In this document: positions 35,377 through 43,935 of the stretch, piece after piece
Layout: every line of letters starts with the position of its first letter
Numbering within the stretch: the stretch's first letter is position 1
NCBI GenBank assembly: GCA_938008435.1
Contig: CALLKK010000009.1
Coordinates: 248,001-312,000 of the forward strand
Length of the DNA stretch: 64,000 nt
Reading direction: 5' to 3'
From: an uncultured Steroidobacter sp.
GTDB taxonomy: Bacteria > Pseudomonadota > Gammaproteobacteria > Steroidobacterales > Steroidobacteraceae
Program-made: the position numbers and the translations under genes
Notes under the pieces: generated by a model
Seen by the model: the letters and a program-made list of their open reading frames with translations, nothing else
What the model was told of the DNA's origin: nothing
Databases searched by the model: none

Positions 35377-36471
35377 ATGATTAACAAGCTGTGGGTCATG
35401 GGCGCCGTTGCATTGTTGGGGATCGGACTTGCGCCCAGCGAAGCCGCGAGCGTGCAAGAGCGGTTTCAGCTCGAGGAAGCGCCGACGCCGTTGCGTGAGC
35501 AAAAGGACTGGCGCAAGCCGAAGCGGATCCTGGTCGTCGGTGCTGCTCCCGAGTTCGTCCAGGCGCTTGCGGCGCGTTCTCCCGACGTCGAGTTCTTGCC
35601 TGCAACGCATCCGGGCGAGGCCCTTGCGCTCGTCGGCAAGGCTGATGCGCTCGTCGGAGCCTGCACGCCGGAGCTGCTCGAAGCCGGCAAGTCGATCCGC
35701 TGGATTCAGGTCTTCACGGCCGGCGTCGAAGATTGCGTGACGATTCCCGCGATTCGCGAGCGCAACATCATCGTCACGAACATGCAGCGGATCATGGGAC
35801 CGGTCATCGCCGAACACGTGATGGCGATGATGCTGGCGATCACGCGCCGCCTCGATGCCTTCATTCCCGCGCAACACGAACGCGCTTGGCGTCCGCAAGC
35901 AGCCGAAGGGCGACTCACGGTGCTCGAAGGCAAGACGCTGCTGGTGGTCGGCCTCGGCGGCATCGGCACACATATCGCGCAACGCGGACATGCCTTCGGC
36001 ATGCGCATCATCGCAACGCGCGCCAGCGGTCGCACCGGACCGGACTTCGTGAGCTATGTCGGCTTACCCGACGAGCTGCACAAGCTTGCAGCCGAAGCGG
36101 ACTTCGTCGTGAACGCCACGCCCTTGACGCCAGAGACAACCGATCTGTTCGATGCGGCGTTCTTCAGCAAGATGAAGCCGACCGCCTATTTCATAAACGT
36201 CGGTCGCGGCCGCAGCGTCGTGACGCAAGCGCTCGTCGACGCGCTCAAGAGCGGCAAGATCGCAGGTGCGGCGCTCGATGTCACCGAACCCGAGCCGTTG
36301 CCGCCCGATCACGAGCTGTGGAGCTTGCGCAATGTGTTGATCACACCGCACATCTCCGCGCGTTCGGATCTTGGCTTCTCGGCGCAAATGGAAGTCGCCA
36401 AGGAGAACGTCGCCCGTTACGTTGCCGGCGATCGGTTGTTGTCGGTGGTCGATGTGAGACGCGGATACTAG
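35377..36471 (+). CDS. D-isomer-specific 2-hydroxyacid dehydrogenase with signal peptide
   Basis: This 364 aa protein of the NAD(P)-dependent D-2-hydroxyacid dehydrogenase family starts at MINKLWVMGAVALLGIGLAP, a clear signal peptide with likely cleavage after SEAAS. GGGGAG lies nine bases upstream. The dinucleotide motif GLGGIG is at 192-197. The catalytic set is Arg277 (NVGRGRS), Glu306 (TEPEPLPP) and His325 (TPHISAR). All active-site residues are present, so the enzyme looks functional, yet it appears to be exported. Family members are cytoplasmic because the cofactor is. It converges on the giant FAD/Fe-S dehydrogenase. The substrate is unknown. Confidence 0.88.
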   Translation: MINKLWVMGAVALLGIGLAPSEAASVQERFQLEEAPTPLREQKDWRKPKRILVVGAAPEFVQALAARSPDVEFLPATHPGEALALVGKADALVGACTPELLEAGKSIRWIQVFTAGVEDCVTIPAIRERNIIVTNMQRIMGPVIAEHVMAMMLAITRRLDAFIPAQHERAWRPQAAEGRLTVLEGKTLLVVGLGGIGTHIAQRGHAFGMRIIATRASGRTGPDFVSYVGLPDELHKLAAEADFVVNATPLTPETTDLFDAAFFSKMKPTAYFINVGRGRSVVTQALVDALKSGKIAGAALDVTEPEPLPPDHELWSLRNVLITPHISARSDLGFSAQMEVAKENVARYVAGDRLLSVVDVRRGY

Positions 36472-36649
36472 ACTGGAATCGAAGACTCCCTGGCACGATC
36501 GCGTCATTCCTTGACGCGCAGCGTCCTCCTTGACGTTCGGCCTTCCTGATGCGCCGGTCCGCCCCGTCACGAAAGTGGCCTTCCTGCCGCCAGCATTCCT
36601 GACGGTAGCCGCCTTGTTAGAGCCAAGCGCAGGCCCGCGCGTCAGCCTG

Positions 36650-39600
36650 CTATACCAACACCCTCTCGATGCCGCCGTTGTTCGCCGCCTTCACATACTT
36701 CGGCAGCCAGTCTTCGCCGAGCACATGACGGGCGATCTCGACCACGATGTAATCGGCGTCGAGATCGGCATCGTCGTTGTAGCGCTTCAATCCCTGCAAG
36801 CACGACGGGCAAGACGTCAGGATCTTCACGTCGCCCTTGAAACCATCGGCGCGCAGCTTCGCCGCACCTGCTTTGATCTCTTGCTCCTTACGGAAACGCA
36901 CTTGCGTGGCCACATCGGGACGCGTCACCGCAAAGGTGCCCGACTCGCCGCAGCAGCGATCGTTCTTCTCGATCCGGCCGTTCAACCCTTCGTTCATGAG
37001 CGTGTTGACGACTTTGAGCGGGTCGTGACTCTTCATCGGCGTGTGGCACGGATCGTGATACATGTAGCGGACGCCGGTAACGCCATCGAGCTTGACGCCG
37101 CGCTCCATCAGAAACTCGTGAATATCGACGATGCGACAGCCGGGGAAGATCTCGTCGAACTTGTAGCCCTGCAGCTGATCGAAGCAGGTGCCGCAGCTGA
37201 CGATCACGGTCTTGATGTCGAGATAGTTGAGCGTGTTCGCGACGCGGTGGAAGAGGACGCGATTGTCCGTGATCATCTTCTCGGCCTTGTCGAACTGGCC
37301 GGCGCCGCGTTGCGGGTAGCCGCAGCAGACATAGCCAGGCGGCAGCACCGTCTGCACGCCGACCTCCCACAGCATCGCCTGCGTAGCCAGGCCCACTTGC
37401 GAGAACAAGCGCTCCGAGCCGCAGCCGGGGAAATAGAACACCGCCTCAGAATAGCTCGTCGTGCGCGCCGGATCGCGAATGATCGGCACGTAGGCGCGGT
37501 CCTCGATGTCGAGCAGCGCACGCGCCGTCTTCTTCGGCAAACCGCCCGGCATCTTCTTGTTGACGAAGTGCACGACTTGCTCGCGCACCGGCGGCTTGCC
37601 CGTCGTCGCAGGCGGCCGCGCGGTCTGCGCGGACGCGAGCGCGCCGAGCGCACGATTGGCGGCGCGCTGCACCTTGAAGCCCCACTCGAGCATCGTCTTG
37701 CGCGCGAACTTGATCGTCTCGGGATTGGTCGCGTTCAAGAAGAACATCGAAGCGGCCGTGCCGGGATTGAAGCGCTTCTTGCCCATCCGGCGCAGCAGAT
37801 CGCGCATCGCCATCGAGACGTCGCCGAAATCGATCTTGACCGGGCACGGCGTGACGCACTTGTGGCAGACCGTGCAGTGGTCGGCGACATCCGAGAACTC
37901 GTCGAAGTGGCGGATCGAAATGCCGCGGCGCGTCTGCTCTTCGTACAGGAACGCCTCGATGAGCAGCGAGGTCGCAAGGATCTTGTTACGCGGCGAATAG
38001 AGCAGATTCGCACGCGGCACGTGCGTGGCACACACGGGTTTGCACTTGCCGCAACGCAGACAGGCCTTGATCGCATCGGCGATCGAATTGATGTCGGACT
38101 GCTGCATGATGAGCGATTCGTGGCCGAGCAGATTGAAGCTCGGCGTGTACGCATTGCGCAGATCGCCGGCGGGCATGAGCTTGCCCTTGTTGAAGTGTCC
38201 GTCCGGATCGACGCGCTCCTTGTAACGGCGAAACTCCGCCGTCTCCTCATCCGAGAGGAACTCGAGCTTGGTGATGCCGATGCCGTGCTCGCCGGAAATC
38301 ACGCCGTTCAAGCTGCGAGCGATCTGCATGATGCGCGCGACGGCACGGTTTGCCTCCTGCAACATCTCGTAGTCGTCCGAGTTGACCGGGATGTTGGTGT
38401 GCACGTTGCCGTCGCCGGCGTGCATGTGCAGCGCCACCCACACGCGCCCGCGCAACACGCGCTTGTGAATCGCCTCGACCGCTTCGAGCACCGGCGCGAA
38501 GGCGCCGCCGGTGAACAGACGGCGCAGATGACCGCGAATTTCCGTCTTCCAGGACGTGCGAATCGAGCGATCTTGAATCAGATCGAACACGCGCAGATTA
38601 GGCTCGCGCTCCAAACGTCGCTCGAAGTCGCGCCGCAGCGGCGCAAAGCCGAGCTCATCGAGCTGCGGCAGCGCCTCGCCGAGCGGCGTATCGAGATGCT
38701 CGTAGAGATAGCTCCAACGCGCGCGCGCCGTCGCCAGGATCTGCTGGGCCTGCGCCTGTCGATCGCCGATCAGTTCCGCGCCCGAGAGATCCTGCAAATC
38801 GGGATCGTCGACCTTGGCGAGCGGCAGCTCACCGGCGAAGAAGGCATCGAGCTCATCGAGCAGCTTCAGCTTGTTCTTGAAGGACAGCTCGATGTTGATG
38901 CGCTCGATCGCATCGGTGTAGTCGCCCATCCGCTCGAGCGGAATCACGACGTCTTCGTTGATCTTGAAGGCGTTGGTGTGCCGCGCGATCGCCGCCGTAC
39001 GCGAGCGATCGAGCCAGAACTTCTTGCGCGCCTCCGCGCTCGCCGCGATGAAGCCTTCGCCCGCGCGGCTGTTGGCGATGCGCACGACTTCCGAGGTGGC
39101 GCGCGCCACGGCGGCCTCATCGTCGCCGACGATGTCGCCGAGCAGCACCATCTTCGGAAGATGGCCGCGCTTGGACTTGGTGGCGTAACCCACCGCGCGC
39201 AGATAGCGCTCGTCCAAGTGCTCGAGACCGGCGAGGCGCACGCCGGTCGTGCGCGCCTCGTTGTCGAGGAAGTTCTTGATCTCGACGATCGAGGGAATCG
39301 CATGCCGCGCGTGACCGAAGAACTCCAGGCACACGGTGCGGATGTGCTGCGGCATCTTGTGCAGCAACCAGCGCGCCGAGGTGATGAGGCCGTCGCAGCC
39401 TTCCTTCTGCACGCCGGGCAAGCCGCCGAGGAACTTGTCGGTCACGTCCTTGCCGAGACCGGTCTTGCGGAACTTGCGTCCTTCGATGTCGATGCGCGTG
39501 CGCCGCAGCTCGCGCGCGCGCTCGGGCGGCTCGCGACCGTCCTTCCAGACGAGCTCGAAGGACGCCATCTCGACCTCGTGGATCTTGCCGCGGTTGTGCT

Positions 39601-40615
39601 CGAGGCGCGTGACCTCGAGCCAATTGCCGTCGGGGTCGACCATGCGCCACCACACGAGATTGTCGACCGCCGTGCCCCACAGCACCGCCTTCTTGCCGCC
39701 GGCATTCATCGCGATATTGCCGCCGATGCACGAGGCATCCGCGGACGTCGGATCGACGGCAAAGACGAAGCCCGCCTGCTCGGCCGCATTCGCCACGCGG
39801 CGCGTCACCACACCGGCTCCGGTGAAGATGGTCGGCGCCTCGACGGACGTTCCCGGCAGAACCTGCAGCTCCACCGGACCGAGCGTTTCGAGCTTTTCGG
39901 TATTGATCACGGCCGACAGCGGCGTGAGCGGAATCGCGCCGCCCGTGTAGCCGGTGCCGCCGCCGCGGGGAATGACGGTGAGCCCGAGCTGAATGCAGGT
40001 GCGCACCAGCGCCGGCACCTCGCTTTCAGCATCCGGCGTGATGACGACGAAGGGATATTCGACGCGCCAGTCGGTCGCATCGGTGACATGCGACACGCGC
40101 GCAAAGGCGTCGAAGCGAATGTTGTCCTCGCGCGTGTGACGCGCGAGCAGCCGACGCGCGCGCTTGCGCAGCTCGTGCGTGCGCTCGAAGTCGCGCTCGA
40201 ACGTCTGCACCGCCGTGCGGGCCGCCGCCAGCAGCTCGCCCACCTTACGATCGCGCTCGGGATCGGAGAGATCGCGGCGCCGCTCGATTTCGTTCAAGCG
40301 GTGATAGAGCGCCTCGATGAGCAGGCGACGGCGCTTCGGATTGTCGAGCAGATCGTCTTGCAGATACGGGTTGCGCTGTACGACCCAGATGTCGCCCAGG
40401 ACCTCGTAGAGCATCCGGGCCGAGCGCCCCGTGCGCCGTTCGCTGCGCAGCTCGTCGAGCACCTGCCAGATCCGCTCACCGAGCAGACGCACGACGATCT
40501 CTCGGTCTGAAAACGAGGTGTAGTTGTAGGGAATTTCACGCAGGCGCGCGGGAGCGTCCGGGACGACGGCGCGCTCCGGCTCGATGGGATCGAGCGGAAG
40601 TGACAGATTCAGCAA
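36650..40615 (-). CDS. Giant FAD-linked / iron-sulfur dehydrogenase (DUF3683, D-lactate dehydrogenase-like)
   Basis: This 1321 aa multidomain oxidoreductase has an N-terminal DUF3683-type helical region (about 1-170). A FAD-binding PCMH domain follows (about 180-420, with IPRGGGTGYTGGAIPLTP and GGNIAMNAGGKKAVLWG). A FAD-oxidase C-terminal domain comes next (HMHAGDGNVHTNIPV, GVISGEHGIGITK). Two 4Fe-4S clusters lie near residues 850 (CLRCGKCKPVC) and 912 (CTVCHKCVTPCPV). Two CCG domains end the protein (CCGYPQRGAG and CCGESGTFAV). The fusion joins parts that are separate subunits in glycolate or lactate oxidases (GlcD/GlcF, LldE). D-lactate or another 2-hydroxyacid is the likely substrate; the electron acceptor is unknown. 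Confidence 0.92.
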   Translation of the reverse strand: MLNLSLPLDPIEPERAVVPDAPARLREIPYNYTSFSDREIVVRLLGERIWQVLDELRSERRTGRSARMLYEVLGDIWVVQRNPYLQDDLLDNPKRRRLLIEALYHRLNEIERRRDLSDPERDRKVGELLAAARTAVQTFERDFERTHELRKRARRLLARHTREDNIRFDAFARVSHVTDATDWRVEYPFVVITPDAESEVPALVRTCIQLGLTVIPRGGGTGYTGGAIPLTPLSAVINTEKLETLGPVELQVLPGTSVEAPTIFTGAGVVTRRVANAAEQAGFVFAVDPTSADASCIGGNIAMNAGGKKAVLWGTAVDNLVWWRMVDPDGNWLEVTRLEHNRGKIHEVEMASFELVWKDGREPPERARELRRTRIDIEGRKFRKTGLGKDVTDKFLGGLPGVQKEGCDGLITSARWLLHKMPQHIRTVCLEFFGHARHAIPSIVEIKNFLDNEARTTGVRLAGLEHLDERYLRAVGYATKSKRGHLPKMVLLGDIVGDDEAAVARATSEVVRIANSRAGEGFIAASAEARKKFWLDRSRTAAIARHTNAFKINEDVVIPLERMGDYTDAIERINIELSFKNKLKLLDELDAFFAGELPLAKVDDPDLQDLSGAELIGDRQAQAQQILATARARWSYLYEHLDTPLGEALPQLDELGFAPLRRDFERRLEREPNLRVFDLIQDRSIRTSWKTEIRGHLRRLFTGGAFAPVLEAVEAIHKRVLRGRVWVALHMHAGDGNVHTNIPVNSDDYEMLQEANRAVARIMQIARSLNGVISGEHGIGITKLEFLSDEETAEFRRYKERVDPDGHFNKGKLMPAGDLRNAYTPSFNLLGHESLIMQQSDINSIADAIKACLRCGKCKPVCATHVPRANLLYSPRNKILATSLLIEAFLYEEQTRRGISIRHFDEFSDVADHCTVCHKCVTPCPVKIDFGDVSMAMRDLLRRMGKKRFNPGTAASMFFLNATNPETIKFARKTMLEWGFKVQRAANRALGALASAQTARPPATTGKPPVREQVVHFVNKKMPGGLPKKTARALLDIEDRAYVPIIRDPARTTSYSEAVFYFPGCGSERLFSQVGLATQAMLWEVGVQTVLPPGYVCCGYPQRGAGQFDKAEKMITDNRVLFHRVANTLNYLDIKTVIVSCGTCFDQLQGYKFDEIFPGCRIVDIHEFLMERGVKLDGVTGVRYMYHDPCHTPMKSHDPLKVVNTLMNEGLNGRIEKNDRCCGESGTFAVTRPDVATQVRFRKEQEIKAGAAKLRADGFKGDVKILTSCPSCLQGLKRYNDDADLDADYIVVEIARHVLGEDWLPKYVKAANNGGIERVLV

Positions 40616-40877
40616 GGAAGTAGCCCGGGATCAAAGCGAACGTTCGGAGCGCGAATTGTAACGGAAGATGGCAGGTCGTGACCGGACACGGCGCGCCCGG
40701 CCACGATGGCACCGGGCCCGTGGGCGGGCTACCTTTAGGGCTGCGCCCAAGACCTTCGTGCAAGGATCCGCGCGAGTCACAGCGCCGATACGCGGGCAAC
40801 CGGCGCCTTTTCGCGCCTCGGACGGCGAGCGCCGACCGACACGAAATTCATAACCCCAAAACGAATTCGTCTAAGTC

Positions 40878-41534
40878 ATGAACCTCAAGCTCTCGCCTTA
40901 CGAAGTCCGCGTGATCGGCTGTCTGCTCGAGAAGGCGATCACCACGCCGGATCAGTACCCGCTCTCGCTCAATGCGCTCACCAACGCCTGCAATCAGAAG
41001 AACAATCGCGATCCGGTCATGGAGCTCGACGAGAGCACCGTGCGCGAGACGGTCGAGAGTCTGATCGCCAAGCACCTCGTGCTCGAACGCTCGGGCTTCG
41101 GCAGCCGCGTGCCGAAATACCAGCATCGCTTCTGCAATACGGGCTTCGGCTCGTTCGAATTCACGCCGCTCGCGACGGCGATCCTCTGCGAGCTGATGCT
41201 GCGCGGACCGCAGACCGCCGGCGAGCTGCGCGGCCGTGCCGCTCGGATGGCGCCCATCCAGGATCTGGCCGAGGTCGAAGCGACGCTGCAGGCACTCGCG
41301 ACACGCGAAGACGGCCCATTCGTGGCCAAGCTCCCGCGCGAGCCGGGTCGCCGCGAGCCACGCTACATGCATCTGTTCGGCGGGCCGCTCGAAACGGACA
41401 CTGCCGAGCCCCTGCCACTACAGCCGTCCCGCCCCGCGCCGGCCGACCTAGCAGCGCTCACAGAGCGCATCGCCCGGCTCGAAACCCTCGTCAGCGAGCT
41501 GCAGGCAGAGCTCGCGCAGCTCAAAGGGCGTTGA
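40878..41534 (+). CDS. yceH: YceH family protein (DUF480)
   Basis: The 218 aa protein has two winged-helix-like repeats. The first spans residues about 5-80 (LSPYEVRVIGCLLEKAITTPDQYPLSLNALTNACNQK) and the second about 95-160 (TPLATAILCELMLRGPQTAGELRGRA). The C-terminal tail is a short coiled coil (LTERIARLETLVSELQAELAQL). The family is widespread in gammaproteobacteria and probably binds DNA or a protein partner, but its role is unresolved. The next gene, a DegQ-type protease, follows after 136 nt. Confidence 0.93.
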   Translation: MNLKLSPYEVRVIGCLLEKAITTPDQYPLSLNALTNACNQKNNRDPVMELDESTVRETVESLIAKHLVLERSGFGSRVPKYQHRFCNTGFGSFEFTPLATAILCELMLRGPQTAGELRGRAARMAPIQDLAEVEATLQALATREDGPFVAKLPREPGRREPRYMHLFGGPLETDTAEPLPLQPSRPAPADLAALTERIARLETLVSELQAELAQLKGR

Positions 41535-41610
41535 ATCTCGTCCGCCCCGCCACCAATGCAAGGGCCCCGCGCCGCGCCCGCGGATCCCAAATTAAATCCT
41601 TGTAATCCGA

Positions 41611-41639
41611 CAAACTTCTCGCGAGAGCGCACGTCTACA
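41611..41639 (+). promoter_or_regulatory. Candidate sigmaE-like promoter of the DegQ-type protease
   Basis: CAAACTT (41611-41617), 16 nt and TCTACA (41634-41639) resemble the GAACTT-N16-TCTGA consensus of envelope-stress sigma factors. DegP/MucD proteases are classic sigmaE targets. The implied transcript start near 41646 favours translation from the ATG at 41671 over the one at 41653. Confidence 0.35.
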
Positions 41640-41670
41640 GGACCGTTCGAACATGACGAGGGTGTCTCTT

Positions 41671-43140
41671 ATGGTTCCAACTTGGCTCAAAGTTGCGGTC
41701 ACGGCGGTGTCATGCGGAGCGGCGTTCGCCGCGTGCTCGCGCGACCTGCCGAGCAGCGCCCACACCATCGAGGCCGCTGCGGTCAGCGCGGCACCGGTTG
41801 CGGCCGCCGCCGTCGCCACACCGACCGCTGCGTTTCCGGATTTCGCGGCGCTCGTCGAGCAGTACGGACCGGCCGTCGTCAACGTGACGGTCGTGGGCAA
41901 GCCCCAGCAACTCGCCGACTACCCGATCGCGCCGAACGACCCGTTCTTCGGCGAGTTCTTCCGCCGTTTCGCGCCGCCGTTCCCGCGCGGTGAGCTGCCG
42001 CCCACGCGCGGCCAAGGCTCGGGTTTCATCGTCAGCCCCGACGGTTACATCCTGACCAATGCGCACGTGGTGGCCGATGCCGAAAAGGTCACGGTCAAGA
42101 CCACGGATCGTCGCGAGTACAACGCGAAGATCGTCGGCATGGACACGAAGACCGACGTCGCGGTGCTCAAGATCGACGGGAAGAACCTGCCGACGGTGAA
42201 GATCGGCGACCCGTCGAAGCTGCGCCCGGGCGAATGGGTCATTGCCATCGGCTCGCCTTTCGGTTTCGAGAACAGCGTGACGGCGGGCATCGTGAGCGCG
42301 ACAGCTCGCTCCATGCCGAGCAGCGAGACGAGCTACACGCAGCTCATCCAGACCGACGTTGCCGTGAACCCGGGCAATTCGGGCGGCCCGCTCTTCAACA
42401 TGCAGGGCGAGGTGGTCGGCATCAACTCGCAGATCTACAGCCGCACCGGCGGCTACATGGGCTTGTCGTTCGCGGTGCCGATCGATGTCGCGAACAACGT
42501 CAAAGAGCAGCTGATCAAGACCGGCAAAGTCACGCGCAGCCGCATCGGCGTGTCGATTCAGGACGTCAATGCGCAGCTCGCCGAGTCTTTCGGTCTCGAT
42601 CGTCCGCGCGGCGCGCTCATCGGCATGGTCGAAGAAGGCGCGCCCGGCGAGAAGGCTGGACTCAAAGCGGGCGATGTCATCTTGAGCATCGACGGCCAGG
42701 CCATCGAAACCTCGTCCGAAGTGCCCGGCATCATTGCGAACAAGAAGCCCGGCAGCAATGTCGAGATCGAAGTGTGGCGCGACGGCAAGGCGCGACGCTT
42801 CACGGTCAAACCGGTCGAGATTCAAGAAGACGGTCAGCGCGTCGCCGCTTCGAGCGATAGCAGCGACGAAGCAAGCAAGCTCGGTCTGCAGGTCCGCCCG
42901 CTCAGGCCCGAAGAGAAAGAGCGCGTGAAGACGCAGGGCCATCTCGTCGTCGAACGCGTCGACGGTCCGGCCGCTGCCGCGGGCGTGCGCCCCGGCGACA
43001 TCATCCTCGGCGTGAACGGCACGTCCGTGAAGTCCGTGGATGAGCTGCGCAATGCCGCCAAGAAGCGCAAAGGCAGTGTCGTGGCATTGCTCATTCAGCG
43101 CGGCAACGGCCAAATCTTCCTGCCCGTGCAAGTCGGTTGA
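41671..43140 (+). CDS. degQ: DegP/DegQ-type periplasmic serine endoprotease
   Basis: This envelope protein-quality-control protease begins MVPTWLKVAVTAV with GAGGG about eight bases upstream. An ATG six codons earlier (41653) is the alternative start. The signal segment ends AAFAACSRD, so it could be lipidated at Cys but lacks a canonical lipobox. The trypsin-like domain has the triad His in ILTNAHVV, Asp in TDVAVL and Ser in NPGNSGGP. Two PDZ domains follow: RSRIGVSIQDV to about residue 365, then one containing RPGDIILGVNGTSV. A 15-bp hairpin follows the stop. A two-component pair lies downstream on the same strand. Confidence 0.94.
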   Translation: MVPTWLKVAVTAVSCGAAFAACSRDLPSSAHTIEAAAVSAAPVAAAAVATPTAAFPDFAALVEQYGPAVVNVTVVGKPQQLADYPIAPNDPFFGEFFRRFAPPFPRGELPPTRGQGSGFIVSPDGYILTNAHVVADAEKVTVKTTDRREYNAKIVGMDTKTDVAVLKIDGKNLPTVKIGDPSKLRPGEWVIAIGSPFGFENSVTAGIVSATARSMPSSETSYTQLIQTDVAVNPGNSGGPLFNMQGEVVGINSQIYSRTGGYMGLSFAVPIDVANNVKEQLIKTGKVTRSRIGVSIQDVNAQLAESFGLDRPRGALIGMVEEGAPGEKAGLKAGDVILSIDGQAIETSSEVPGIIANKKPGSNVEIEVWRDGKARRFTVKPVEIQEDGQRVAASSDSSDEASKLGLQVRPLRPEEKERVKTQGHLVVERVDGPAAAAGVRPGDIILGVNGTSVKSVDELRNAAKKRKGSVVALLIQRGNGQIFLPVQVG

Positions 43141-43144
43141 TGCC

Positions 43145-43178
43145 GCGCGCGGGGCTTCGGCAACGAAGCCCCGCGCGC
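43145..43178 (+). terminator. Strong GC-rich hairpin after the DegQ gene
   Basis: A perfect 15-bp stem (GCGCGCGGGGCTTCG, loop GCAA) starts 5 nt past the stop. It lacks a U-tract, so it may be a terminator, an mRNA 3' stabiliser or a rho-dependent site. Confidence 0.6.
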
Positions 43179-43263
43179 CGCATGGCGCGGAATCAAAGCT
43201 GCGTTACCCTGCGCTTCGTTCCCTTGCGATAGGACGCTCGCCCGGCGAGCGTAACGCACACGC

Positions 43264-43935
43264 ATGCCGCTACTTTTGATCGAAGACGACCTGCAAGCCG
43301 CCGAATACCTCGTCAAAGGCCTGCGCGAGAACGGTTACGAAGTCGAGCACAGCGCCGAAGGCCGCGACGGGCTCGCCAAAGCGCTCGCGACCCGCTATGA
43401 CGTCATCATCGCGGACCGCCAGCTGCCCGATATCGATGGCCTGACGATCATCGCCACGTTGCGCGAGAAGGGCGACCGCACGCCGGTGCTGATTCTCTCG
43501 GCGCTCGGCACTGTCGATGATCGGGTTGCGGGTCTGCGTGCCGGCGGCGATGACTACCTCACCAAGCCGTTCGCATTTGCGGAGCTCGTCGCGCGCATCG
43601 AAGCGCTGCGGCGGCGCGCTTCGACACAAAGCGAAACGACGCGCCTGAAGGTCGCGGATCTCGAGATCGATCTCATCTCACGCCGCGCTTGGCGCGCGGG
43701 CCGCACGATCGATCTGACCACCAAGGAGTTCCAACTGCTCGAGTATCTGATGCGCCGCTGCGGCCAAGTCGTCACGCGCACGATGCTGCTCGAGAACGTT
43801 TGGAATCTGCATTTCGATCCGCAGACCAACATCATCGACGTGCACATGAGCCGTTTGCGCAACGCCATCGACAAGGGCTTCGCGAAGCCGTTGATTCACA
43901 CCGTGCGGGGCGCGGGGTATGTTCTCAAGGAATGA
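43264..43935 (+). CDS. OmpR-family response regulator
   Basis: The 223 aa regulator has a receiver domain with Glu7/Asp8/Asp9 and phosphoacceptor Asp51 (VIIADRQLPDIDG). The signature YLTKPF is near residue 100. The OmpR-type winged helix (about 125-220) has DLTTKEFQLLEYLMRRCG and NIIDVHMSRLRNAIDKG. It resembles QseB/CopR-type regulators. Its TGA overlaps the ATG of the following kinase gene (43932-43935), so the pair is coupled. The upstream protease gene suggests an envelope signal, but this is only context. Confidence 0.93.
   Translation: MPLLLIEDDLQAAEYLVKGLRENGYEVEHSAEGRDGLAKALATRYDVIIADRQLPDIDGLTIIATLREKGDRTPVLILSALGTVDDRVAGLRAGGDDYLTKPFAFAELVARIEALRRRASTQSETTRLKVADLEIDLISRRAWRAGRTIDLTTKEFQLLEYLMRRCGQVVTRTMLLENVWNLHFDPQTNIIDVHMSRLRNAIDKGFAKPLIHTVRGAGYVLKE

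Noticed and set aside
36530..40510. Very long open frame antisense to the FAD/Fe-S dehydrogenase
   Set aside because: GC-rich codon shadow of the real gene; no family motifs and highly Arg/His-rich composition.
43145..43178. Transposon end or REP element after the DegQ gene
   Set aside because: Single copy in the window and position fits a terminator-like hairpin.
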